A stretch of DNA of 12,276 nucleotides, taken from Cylindrodendrum hubeiense (taxonomy: Eukaryota; Ascomycota; Sordariomycetes; Hypocreales; Nectriaceae). The notes beneath the pieces were generated by a model. That model searched no databases. It worked only from the letters and a program-made list of their open reading frames with translations, and had not been told where the DNA came from. The stretch spans positions 1 to 12,276 of the forward strand of contig JAANBB010000744.1 in assembly GCA_014621425.1 (NCBI GenBank), given 5' to 3'. How positions within the stretch are numbered: the first letter of the stretch is position 1; each line of letters begins with the position of its first letter. Both the position numbers and the translations under genes were made by a program. Below are positions 1 through 8,041 of this stretch, piece by piece.

Positions 1-569
1 GTACCGCACCCGCCCCGGGCCCGGAGTACTTTGGAGGCGGACCCGTGCCATACACCGCAGCGTGCAAGTGCAATGCTACACTACGCACCTGGCATCCCTA
101 GTCGCAACTGCTCCTAGCTCATCGGCGGTGGGGTCGTCCTTGTTAATCTCTGGCGAATTGGCGAACCTTCTGAATCGTTTGGGGGGGCGTCCGGGGCACG
201 AGATGCCGGGGCCATCCATCCTTGCCGTGGCCATCCCGGGGGGACTCCTCCTGGGGGACTCCTGGGGAAAGATAAAAAGACGGGCCTTTCGTCCCTCGCT
301 TTGCCCTTCCCCAGGAGCCTTTGCACATCTCTCTCTCCCTCTCTATTTGCCCACTGCTCATCGAGACAATCCTGCCCTTTGGCATCTTGCCTCGTTTCCA
401 TCGTGTCTTTGTTGACCTGATTCGACCGGATTGAGCCGTCAACCCGCACAACAGTGGTCGACGCTATCGCAACCAACCGAGGCAGTTGCCGAGATAATTC
501 TGGGCTTCGCACCCGCCCCTCAGATATATTAAACTTCCCGTCGACAACATCCGACCCAACACCGCCAAC
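1..569 (+). promoter_or_regulatory. Upstream region of the sugar transporter, with clustered CreA-type motifs
   Basis: No convincing gene lies here. I see eight matches to the fungal carbon-catabolite repressor consensus SYGGRG (CreA/CRE1). Six are on the + strand: GTGGGG at 128-133, CCGGGG at 191-196, 206-211 and 236-241, CTGGGG at 251-256 and 262-267. Two are on the - strand, read as CCCCGG at 13-18 and CCCCAG at 309-314. Five of them fall within 77 bp. An A/T-rich TATA-like stretch (ATATATTAA) lies at 524-532, close to the start codon at 570. The start context, CCAACATGAA, is a good fungal one. Glucose repression of the downstream transporter is inferred from the motifs only; the region is GC-rich, so some matches are expected by chance. 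Confidence 0.5.
239..266. repeat. 14-bp tandem direct repeat, two copies
   Basis: The 11-mer GGGGGACTCCT occurs at 239-249 and again at 253-263, a 14-bp period. The repeat creates or duplicates the CTGGGG CreA-type motifs at 251-256 and 262-267, so it looks like a small local duplication inside the transporter promoter. Confidence 0.6.
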
Positions 570-2723
570 ATGAACAAGACGCGCCAGTATAACTGGTTCA
601 TCTGCCTCGTCGCCGCGTCGTGCATGACGCTCTATGGCTTCGACTCTAGTGTCTTCAATGTACTTTCTTCCCCTCTCTCCACCAACGACGTCTTAAGATG
701 GACGACTGACCCCGATCTTCTCGCAGGCTCTCCAAGGCTCAGACAACTGGCTCGCCTGGTTCAATCTCGACATTGTATGTTCTCAACCCCATTCCCCGTT
801 GCCCGTTGCCCATTCCCCCGCCCATGTGCCGTGATTCCGGTGCCTCAAGTCTTGGCCTCGGCCTCGTCCGCGTCCGCATCCGCATCCGCACCTGCATCAG
901 CGTCACCCCCCTGGTAGCCAATCGCCAATCACCAATCTAACAACCTTTCCAGGAGAAAGACACCTACACAATCGGCCTGATCAACACCTGCTACACTATC
1001 GGTGCCATTGTCAGCGGCTTTTTCATTGGTGGCCCTACGGTATGTTGATATCCCCTTCCTTGCCTGTCTTTTTGCCATATTCGTATCCATATCCATTCGC
1101 CACAATCACCACAATCACCACAATCACCACACCCTCTTCTTCCTCTTGTCTCCCCAACCTGCATTCATTCATCGGTGCACTTGAAATGTCCTCAGTGCTG
1201 ACATGCGAACCTAGGCCGACTTTCTCGGCCGACGATGGGGAATGGGCATCGGATGCTTCATCACCATCATCGCCACCTTGATCCAGACATTTGCGCCCAA
1301 GGGAAAGCTTGGCGTCTTCATCTTTGGTCGTGTCCTCATCGGTATCGGCCAGGGCACAGCTCTGAGTATGTACTCCCTACCCTTCTAATCTTTCGTCAAG
1401 GAAAGCAAGATAGCTAACAAACCACCCCCTGCCCAGCTGCCGGCCCCGTCTACATCAATGAGGTCGTCCCAGCTAGCATCCGCGGTACTGTCATGACCTT
1501 CTGGCAGCTCAACTACTCTGTCGGCGCCTTCATCGCCTACTGGATCAACTATGCCTGCTCATTGAACCGCGAGAAGCTTGGCGAGTGGGATTGGCGCATG
1601 GTTGTCATCTTCCAGATGATGGTCCCCATCCTCATCATCATCGCTCTGCCCTTCCAGCCCGAGTCACCCCGCTGGCATATCAAGAAGAACAACAACATCG
1701 ACGCCGCCCGCGCCGCCCTGCGCAGCATCCGTGAGACAGACAACGAGGTTGAGGAGGAACTCCTCGCCATCCGCGAGGCCATCGAGTACGAGAAGGAGAT
1801 CATCAGCCCCGGTTACTCAGCTCTCTTCAAGGACCCGTCTGTCCGCAAGCGATTCGGCCTTGCCGTCGTCCTCAACGTCGGCCAGCAGCTCACCGGCCAG
1901 GGTACTCTCAACACCTACTCTACTCAGATCTACAAGAAGGTTTGGTCGTCCTCACAAACTATGTATGTCCCCATTCATTCCCACCTTTATCATCTTGACC
2001 TGAGAAACTAACGTCGACACTAAACAGTAACCTCATTAACGCGCTATGGGCTACCTTTGGTATTATCTTTACCCTCAACGCGGCTTGGACTGCTGATCGC
2101 TTCGGCCGTCGCTGGCTCTTCATGGTCGGTGCTGTTGGCATGGCCTGCTGTATGATGATTGTGCCCATCATCGGCATGACCACTCCTACTGACGCCGAAG
2201 GCGTCAAGTCTCAACCCGTTGCCATTGGCATTGTCATCATGCTTTTCCTCTTCATGTAAGTCACCTTCCCTTTTTCGACCAATTTAAACCCTAGTATAGA
2301 TCACTAACACCATTCCACAGCTTCTTCTACAAGCCTTCCTGGGGCGCCACCGTCTGGATGTGGACCGCCGAGATTTTCTCCGCCAACGTCCGTTCGCAGG
2401 CTATTGGCATGGCCTCGCAGTGCCAGAACGTCGCCAACACCATCTTCCAACAGTTCTTCCCCGAATTTCTCCAGAAGGTGGGCCTCAACTGCCTCTTCTT
2501 CTTCATGGGAGTCAACATCTTGCTCTGTATCTTCGTCTACTTCTTTATCCCCGAGACCAAGGGTGTCGCCCTTGAGCAGATGGATGTCATCTTCGGAGGC
2601 GCCGACCACACAGAAAAGGGTGCCCAGATCCTTGGCATCGGTACCGAGACACAGCCCCCGCCTGTTGAGCTGAAGGATGGCGCGGAAATCCACGAGGCGG
2701 AGCGACGACGTGATGTTGTCTGA
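570..2723 (+). CDS. MFS sugar porter (sugar transporter), seven exons
   Basis: Exons by splice consensus are 570-659, 727-774, 953-1039, 1215-1365, 1437-1962, 2028-2255 and 2321-2723 (1533 nt, 510 aa). All six introns have GT..AG ends and a CTAAC or CTGAC branch site. The product is a 12-helix plasma-membrane sugar porter by family. Visible motifs are the helix 2-3 loop ADFLGRRWG (residues 76-84), PVYINEVVPASIRG (129-142), PESPRW (200-205), QQLTGQGTLN (275-284), ADRFGRRW (323-330) and PETKG (454-458), all in the order typical of the family. The length is normal. The N-terminal GFDSSVFNALQGSDNW is of the fungal hexose-transporter kind rather than the GYDGS form I associate with cellodextrin transporters, but the substrate cannot be read from sequence. 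It converges on the cellobiohydrolase gene. Introns 2 (178 nt) and 3 (175 nt) are much longer than the other four (65-71 nt) and carry short tandem repeats. Confidence 0.93.
867..896. repeat. 6-bp tandem repeat in transporter intron 2
   Basis: Five consecutive hexamers, TCCGCG, three TCCGCA and CCTGCA, lie inside intron 2 (775-952). They help explain why this intron is about 2.5 times longer than most introns of the gene. The branch site CTAAC and the acceptor at 952 lie downstream of the repeat, so splicing signals are intact. Confidence 0.75.
1101..1127. repeat. 9-bp tandem repeat in transporter intron 3
   Basis: Three perfect copies of CACAATCAC sit back to back inside intron 3 (1040-1214). 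Like the repeat of intron 2, this is an expanded simple sequence in an otherwise compact gene. Confidence 0.85.
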
Positions 2724-3501
2724 TTTTCCTACGGGAGATGTTAGTGCAGCTACGTATCTACTCGTTGCGAGTTGGTTACTTTCGCATGGACTTGTGAGGT
2801 TTGAATAGTAGGAAGACGGGTGGGAAATCTAAGTATTTATTTGAATATACCCAGCCACATCATGCATGTGTCCCCTTGTCAAGGACTTGTCATACAAAAA
2901 TCTCGCCACGTATTCGCGTGACCAGGCCATATGTTGTGATGCCAAACCATCGTAAATTGAGCACTTGGCTTCAAATATGCACATGTTGCCTAATTGGCAG
3001 ACTATTCGTCGGTTAAATCTAAGTAATGTGCCAAGACCTGAAGTGAAACTACGCGTTCCGAAGGCACATGGACTAATCTAGTGTAAGTTATTCGAAACTG
3101 AGATATCAGTCTACACGGTCGTCGAGATACCTACAGTTTGTGTATCGCATGTTCTTAATCGTCCCCTCTTTTTCGAGTGGCAGTCAGACTTGGGAGCTAA
3201 CACAGAAACCACAGAATGACAATGTTGATTGCGTGTACGAAATGAGTGTGTTCGATTTGATAGATAGTTCAATATGGACAGATGAAGCGAAATGAAGATG
3301 AACAAGAAGCGAAGAAGGACTTAAAAAGAAAACAACACAACAGCACGATCCGTCTCACACCGCGTTTTCGTGTACTCCCCAAATACTCGTCGTCGCTGGC
3401 CACCGCAGCTCTAACTTTCGTCTAAGGAGCTCCCACCGTCGCGTCCACATCTCGGTCTCACGGGAAAGTTCCGTTTCTGTCCCTTCACACGGCACGTCGA
3501 C
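2724..3501. other. Convergent 3' intergenic region between transporter and cellobiohydrolase
   Basis: The two flanking genes converge here, so these 778 bp must hold both 3' untranslated regions and polyadenylation sites. A/T-rich stretches around 2830-2850 on the + strand (for the transporter) and around 3310-3345 on the - strand (for the cellobiohydrolase) are plausible 3'-end signals, but no single site can be fixed. I see no further gene: the longest open frames here are short and resemble no family I know. Confidence 0.6.
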
Positions 3502-5136
3502 TCACAGGCACTGGTAGTAGTAGTCGTTGAGCTTAGTGCAAGTGTAGGGGGACACGCAGGTGGTGCTGCCGGTCCAGGTTAGGCCGCCACATTGGCCATA
3601 GTGGGCAACGGGGTCCTCCTCGGGGTCCTCGGGGTCGGTAGGATCGGTCGAGCCGTCCGAGTTGAAGGTGGTGCCGATGGGGCCGAACTTGATGTTGGAG
3701 AAGGAGACGGATGCGTTGGGAACATTCTTCTCGAGATCACTGGGAACACCAGAGGTGGTGGCGCAAGAGCCTCGGGCAGCGCCAAGGGCTGAAGAGCCGA
3801 CGGGGTAGGTAGAGTCGAGCCAGAGCATATGCGAATAATGCTGCGAACAGTGAGGTTAGCTCGATAACTCGATGGGTTACAGGGGCAGGGGGTATATGAA
3901 GACTTACGTCGTGCCACAAGCTCATGACCAGAACCATGGGCGCAGCGAGGGCATCGCCCATTCCAGAGAAGCCGCCGTGGTCCTCAAAGGAGCCCTCGTC
4001 GCCGAAAACTTGCTTCTGGTCAGCGCAGTAGTCGGCAGTGACGGAGTTGCCAGAGATGCCGGAGATGGTCGACGCAGAGTTGGCGATAACCTCTCCGCCT
4101 TGGACGTAGAAGCGCTTGATGTCGGACAGTTTGCCGTCGGTGCCTTTGATGAATTGGGTGACCACCGTGACCTTCTGAGTGGTGTCGACATCGAAGCCTG
4201 AGCCGGGGCCGTAAAAAGTCTTGTCGCCCTGGCGATAGGGGTTGAAGTCGCAACCATCGGGGTCGCAGGTTCCGGCGTAGCGGTCGGCCGAGTAGGTTCC
4301 ACCACACTCATCGCCATTGCAGGAAACTTGGGTAAGGCCGTCACAAGGGTGAGGAGTGTAGGCGGTTGAAATATCGTTGGCCTCCCAGATATCCATCTCC
4401 GGACAGCACGTGCCCAAGCCTCCAATACCCGCGTTGATATCGTCCTCAGAGGGCACCCAGCCTTCCACATTGGCCTGCGACAATGGTTAGCAAGTTCTGC
4501 AGTGTCTGGTGTTTTGTAATTACTTACCACTCCGTTGATGAACTTGACATCACGAGGGCACTGGCTGTCACAGTATCCAGTGCCATACTTGGCTCCGGCC
4601 TTGTTCCCGGTGTATTTCGCCTTGCCACCATCCTCATCCATAGAGACGAAGTACAGGGCGCCGTTTAGGCCACAGCTGATATCCGAAACGTCGACATCAA
4701 AGGTAAACTCGTTACCTAGCAGGGTGAACATCTCATATGTATTATCGTCCTCCAAGAGATAGAGACGGCTGCCAATGTTTGTGCTGTAGGGGCCCACGGT
4801 AACGAATTTGAGATTCAGCTGGTTGCCGCTGGTGGTGACACCATAGGTGCCCGAGTAGTCGGCACCATCGAGACAGCACTTGGTAGCGCAGACTTCGTTG
4901 CTGGTGCAGATGGACTCGTCCCACTCGTTGCCGGTATAGCAGTTGGTTGTCGATGTGGTAAGATGGGTCCATCGCCAGTTGGCGTCAACGACAACTGAGC
5001 CAGAAACACTGGTGCAGCCGCTGGTGGTGCATTTGGACCAAGTCAACTTGGGATGAGTCTCGGCTGTGTTTGTGCAGACTTGCTGGGCCTTGACTGCTGC
5101 GATCAAGGCAGAGAGGGCGGCGATGGTGAGATACAT
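3502..5136 (-). CDS. cbh1: GH7 cellobiohydrolase I with C-terminal CBM1
   Basis: Exons are 5136-4528, 4474-3908 and 3840-3502; introns of 53 nt (4475-4527) and 67 nt (3841-3907) have GTAAGT donors and CTAAC branch sites. The spliced protein is 504 aa. It is a secreted exo-acting cellulase that releases cellobiose processively from cellulose chain ends (glycoside hydrolase family 7, retaining). A 17-residue signal peptide ends in VKA before QQVC. The catalytic motif EMDIWEAN gives E229, D231 and E234, which are mature 212, 214 and 217, the same numbers as in Trichoderma reesei Cel7A; H245 matches its H228. Tunnel tryptophans W54, W56, W390 and W399 are kept, and loop segments such as [18 protein letters not shown] favour a cellobiohydrolase over an endoglucanase. 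A linker at about 452-471 joins a CBM1 at 472-504 with C476, C487, C493, C503 and aromatic residues Y473, W481, Y499, Y500. An N-glycosylation sequon lies at N434. The linker is short and acidic instead of Ser/Thr-rich. Confidence 0.97.
3608..3655 (-). repeat. Repeat-like DNA encoding the acidic linker of the cellobiohydrolase
   Basis: On the - strand the linker codons contain two adjacent GACCCCGAG units followed by GAGGACCCC, giving a run of Asp-Pro/Glu residues ([12 protein letters not shown], residues 458-469). The pattern suggests expansion by slippage or short duplication within the linker. Confidence 0.6.
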
Positions 5137-5181
5137 GATGAGATTGATCTGGCTCTTTGTTCGAGTGAATGAAGAGAGTAA

Positions 5182-5209
5182 GATGCTGATGAGGATGCTG
5201 ATGCTGATG
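5182..5209 (-). repeat. Short GATGCT-type repeat in the cbh1 5' leader
   Basis: Units of GATGCT and GATGAG (read on the + strand) lie between the probable transcription start and the ATG at 5136. On the coding strand this is a CAT/CAG-rich leader. I find no ATG in the leader between this repeat and the chosen start. Confidence 0.5.
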
Positions 5210-5250
5210 GATAAAGGAGGATATTCGGCATGGAGCGGCGAGGGCTCAAC

Positions 5251-5257
5251 TTATATA
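5251..5257 (-). promoter_or_regulatory. TATA box of the cellobiohydrolase gene
   Basis: On the - strand the sequence reads TATATAAG, a near-ideal TATA box, about 115 nt upstream of the start codon at 5136. This implies a transcription start around 5220-5230 and a leader of roughly 90 nt. A strong TATA box fits a highly inducible cellulase gene. Confidence 0.75.
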
Positions 5258-5615
5258 GACCTTCTCTCGCCGATTCTGAGGGAGCCGACAAGACATCTAA
5301 GCTTGGGCCTGTTTCCATGGACCCGTTTCCAGGAAGACGTACGGGTCTCTTGGTGAATACAGCTCAGCCCGGGCATCGTGAAGGTAGCTGTGAGGCCGAA
5401 CTGGGAGCTCCTGGCCCATCCATCCCTGGACTCCTGGCGGCTGTGTCCGGATTCCGGGCCGCCGTCTCCTCAGCCAGGTCACGAGAAATTGAAGGACTCT
5501 TGATTAGTCTTGCAGAGAGCAGATCGCGGGTGGCACGGGATGGATGGGCGGGCGGCAGTCGTGGCTCCGTCAATATCGAGGAGCGACGGAGAAGGTCCCA
5601 GTGAGCTCGTTCCGC

Positions 5616-5621
5616 CTAGCC
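5616..5621 (-). promoter_or_regulatory. GGCTAG, candidate XYR1/XlnR/XLR-1 site
   Basis: On the - strand this reads GGCTAG, matching the GGCTAR motif bound by the cellulase and xylanase activators XlnR/XYR1/XLR-1, 480 bp upstream of the cbh1 start codon. A CCGGGG CreA-type motif (- strand, 5629-5634) lies only 7 bp away, an activator-repressor pairing often seen in such promoters. A 6-bp match alone is weak evidence. Confidence 0.4.
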
Positions 5622-5781
5622 TTGGCTTCCCCGGCCTGATAACTTCCGTGACTATCTCAGTCAGGCCGTAGGATCGTCGATGGGTAGATGGCGGGTGAAT
5701 GGACGCTGAACGAACAAGGTCGACTGTTGCCGAGGCATGCGTGACTTGGTTGCTGGAGTTTGGGTCCCGTCACGTCCCCTC

Positions 5782-5786
5782 ATTGG
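5782..5786 (-). promoter_or_regulatory. CCAAT box in the cbh1 promoter
   Basis: On the - strand this reads CCAAT, the binding motif of the HAP2/3/5 (CBF) complex, which is known to help open cellulase promoters in Trichoderma. It lies between the GGCTAG and GGCTAA motifs. Function is inferred from position and motif only. Confidence 0.4.
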
Positions 5787-5828
5787 CGGGCTGTCGGATC
5801 GGGACACGGAGGCCATCTGCCGTTTACA

Positions 5829-5871
5829 CTGGGGCCGCCCGGACGGGGATATTAGCCACTCAGGGCGGCCC
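5829..5871 (-). promoter_or_regulatory. Inverted repeat flanking a GGCTAA motif, with an overlapping CreA-type site
   Basis: GGGCCGCCC at 5832-5840 and GGGCGGCCC at 5863-5871 form a perfect 9-bp inverted repeat with a 22-bp spacer. The spacer holds TTAGCC at 5852-5857, i.e. GGCTAA on the - strand, an XYR1/XlnR-type motif, 716 bp upstream of the cbh1 ATG. A CTGGGG CreA-type motif at 5829-5834 overlaps the left arm. The arrangement looks like a compact activator/repressor module, but binding is not shown. Confidence 0.45.
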
Positions 5872-6560
5872 ATATCGTGCATCTTATTGAGACCTCAATT
5901 GTTTGAAATAAAGGCTGAGCGGCGGCGTTGGGCTCTTCGAGCACGCGGTTGTGATCATCCCATGATGTTGAGGCGCTCGCGAGTTGAGCAAGCTCAAGTT
6001 CACATCACAGAACGTCTCGGACTGCCCGTCATCCACAACCCAGCCTCGATCTTCAGCTTACACGCACTGGGCGGTTCACGTACTGGGCGGCTAGATTGTT
6101 GTCACCGGGTCCGCCACACCTCTTTGGGAAAGAATTCGGCAGCTTCCTGCGTCAATAGTTGCGGCCCGACGCCAAGTGACCCGAGGGTGTCGCACCCGCG
6201 GCCTTTGCCATTTCGCTGCTCCCTGGAACCATGGTTCACCGAGTGGAACTAGTTTTGCACAATCGGCAGCGCGATCCGAAGTTGCTTTGGATGTTGTGAC
6301 CGAGTGTCTCTGCCGGTGGCGCACTAGAATGCGTTTGTCTCCTTTCCCAGGGGTTATCAACATCTAAGCGGACGGCTCAACTACCGTGCTTCGAATGGTC
6401 CAAGCAGACGGCTTTTGCTATTAACCTGATGAAGGTAATTGAAATATGAGTAGTGTCGGGCTGGCTATACCGATGGTATGCCCATATTCTGCCAGTTAAT
6501 TATCGGCCGGAATAAGGCAGAAGGCATTCTTCGTCTCGCTTATGGCGGAGTGTTCATGTT

Positions 6561-6608
6561 GACCAGACAGTCGACCAGACAGTCGACCAGACAGTCGGCC
6601 AGACACTC
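6561..6608. repeat. 12-bp tandem repeat, four copies
   Basis: The unit GACCAGACAGTC is repeated perfectly three times (6561-6572, 6573-6584, 6585-6596), followed by a variant copy GGCCAGACACTC at 6597-6608. Each perfect junction creates a GTCGAC palindrome. This is a small minisatellite in the far upstream region of cbh1. Confidence 0.9.
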
Positions 6609-6940
6609 TTGTGTGGACACTTGTAGGTTTCGGCACGTCGGGAATAGGCCCGCACGTTTCCACTTCCAATACATCAGTGCTGTCGATATAGCGTTCCACC
6701 TGGCCTCGCCGTCATCGTATGTTTCCCACAATGTCCGCTGCAGCCCTAGGCCGGGCCCTCGCTTGGCCACGGCCACCGGACTTGCACGTCTGCCACAGTG
6801 AGGCACGGTTGCCCGTTCCGTCGGAGCCTTGCGGTCAGTTCCAAGATCCCTGGGTACAGATCCCGCAGCTCTGCCTTCCCCACAAGCTCTGCCAGCCTGG
6901 GAGCCGGGACTCTCGGGCGGGTGAGTGAGCTGTGGTTGCA

Positions 6941-6990
6941 CCGAACTGACCGGAACTGACCTGAACTGGCCTGAACTGGCCCGAACCGAC
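6941..6990. repeat. 10-bp tandem repeat, five copies
   Basis: Five consecutive decamers are CCGAACTGAC, CGGAACTGAC, CTGAACTGGC, CTGAACTGGC and CCGAACCGAC. The period is close to one turn of the double helix, so any protein recognising the GAACTG core would be stacked on one face of the DNA. No known factor is assigned. Confidence 0.9.
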
Positions 6991-7122
6991 CTCTCATATG
7001 GCAGCAGCCATCATGTTGAAGGGGTATATGCACATGTGACATGCAGAGCTTGAAGCGAAGTGGCCGGAAACAGGGACAAGGCTGGGGAAGATTCGGGGCA
7101 GTCTTGCTTTGGCCTTTGAGTG

Positions 7123-7250
7123 CCTACCTAGGTAGGTAGGGTAGGTAGGTAGGTAGAGGTAGGCAGGTAGAGGTAGATAAGGTAGGTAAGGTACTTAGGA
7201 GAGGTAAGTAAGGTACTAGGTAGGTAGAGGTTGGTAGGTAGTAAACAAGT
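7123..7250. repeat. GGTA-type microsatellite with a 14-bp palindrome at its edge
   Basis: An imperfect tract of GGTA/GGTAGA units runs for about 125 bp, interrupted by variants such as GGCA and GTAC. At its left edge CCTACCT at 7123-7129 and AGGTAGG at 7130-7136 form a perfect palindrome. The strand is rich in G and A. Open frames across it (Tyr/Leu/Pro/Thr runs on the - strand) are repeat artefacts. Confidence 0.9.
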
Positions 7251-8041
7251 TTGGGGGCTTCCCCTTTCCGGGTCATTACTCAGCGACACCCCAAGAGAGT
7301 GAAAGCGACAGCCCACGGCAGTGAAAGCAGCCGTGTGGTCCTTCCTCGGCATCATCTCTGTCTTTGGGTGGCTACCTTGACAACCTGGAATGCAACGTAT
7401 AATGACATCCTGTAAGCTTCCTGTAAGCCAACACGTCACTTCTCAACCACAATCAATTAGGAACCGCGTGACACAAGGTTTGAACGACACAATGCCCGGA
7501 ATTTGCTATATAGTACATAGATCAACACGCCCACAATCGCCAGGCTTTCAGAAGCTAGGCCCGAGGATCCGACGAGTCTTGGGGGTGGCCCACTCACTCC
7601 ATCCATAATCAGGGGGTGAAACTGCCGCATTGCTATCAAGCCTGGTGTAAGTCGACCAGGTCACCGGCTTCATATACTCTACACAAGATACCTAAGTCTA
7701 CAGCCCCCTCTCCGCCTCCGAACCGCCCCCTGAGAATTACCAACGTCAAAAACCATCCACTGAGGAATTCCATCCTCCCGAGACGCCAAAACACTTCCCT
7801 GCCAAATATCCACCGCCCCAAGCTTTTGCTCGCAAAATTAGACTCCAAAACATGGTTGATACGCAGTGCCAGTGTGCTGTCTCTGTCATGAACGGGCAAA
7901 TCGAGACGCCCCTTGTCGTGCACGAGGAATCTGCCGCACTCGGTGAAATTGACCCTTGTCTTGGCAAGGAGATTGGAGAGGCACACGCTGCTGGGGCTGC
8001 TCGACTGCTGATTTCTCTTGACCGAGCTCAACAGCGGGTTC

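Larger units (their letters stand above)
5137..8041. other. Long gene-poor region upstream of cbh1
   Basis: This 2.9-kb stretch lies between the cbh1 start codon and the stop codon of the SNF5-type gene, both on the - strand. It holds the cbh1 promoter elements listed separately, three tandem-repeat tracts at 6561-6608, 6941-6990 and 7123-7250, and, at its right end, the 3' untranslated region of the SNF5-type gene. Open frames of up to about 170 codons exist on both strands, but they show no domain, signal peptide or intron pattern and overlap each other on opposite strands, as GC-rich non-coding DNA does. I find no tRNA or transposon. Confidence 0.6.

Noticed and set aside
3922..4526. Possible frameshift or broken cellobiohydrolase, because the reading frame changes between 4528 and 4474 and again near 3908
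   Set aside because: Both changes are explained by canonical introns, and splicing gives a full-length enzyme with all catalytic residues.
5737..6252. Open frame of 171 codons on the + strand in the cbh1 upstream region
   Set aside because: It has no recognisable domain, signal peptide or splice pattern, overlaps open frames on the other strand, and reads like GC-rich random sequence. Protein homology search would settle it.
6540..6941. Open frame with repeated Leu-Val-Asp-Cys units on the - strand
   Set aside because: The repeated peptide is just the translation of the 12-bp DNA repeat.
7123..7250. Telomere-like repeat
   Set aside because: The unit is GGTA/GGTAGA, not the TTAGGG of filamentous fungi, and coding genes lie on both sides.
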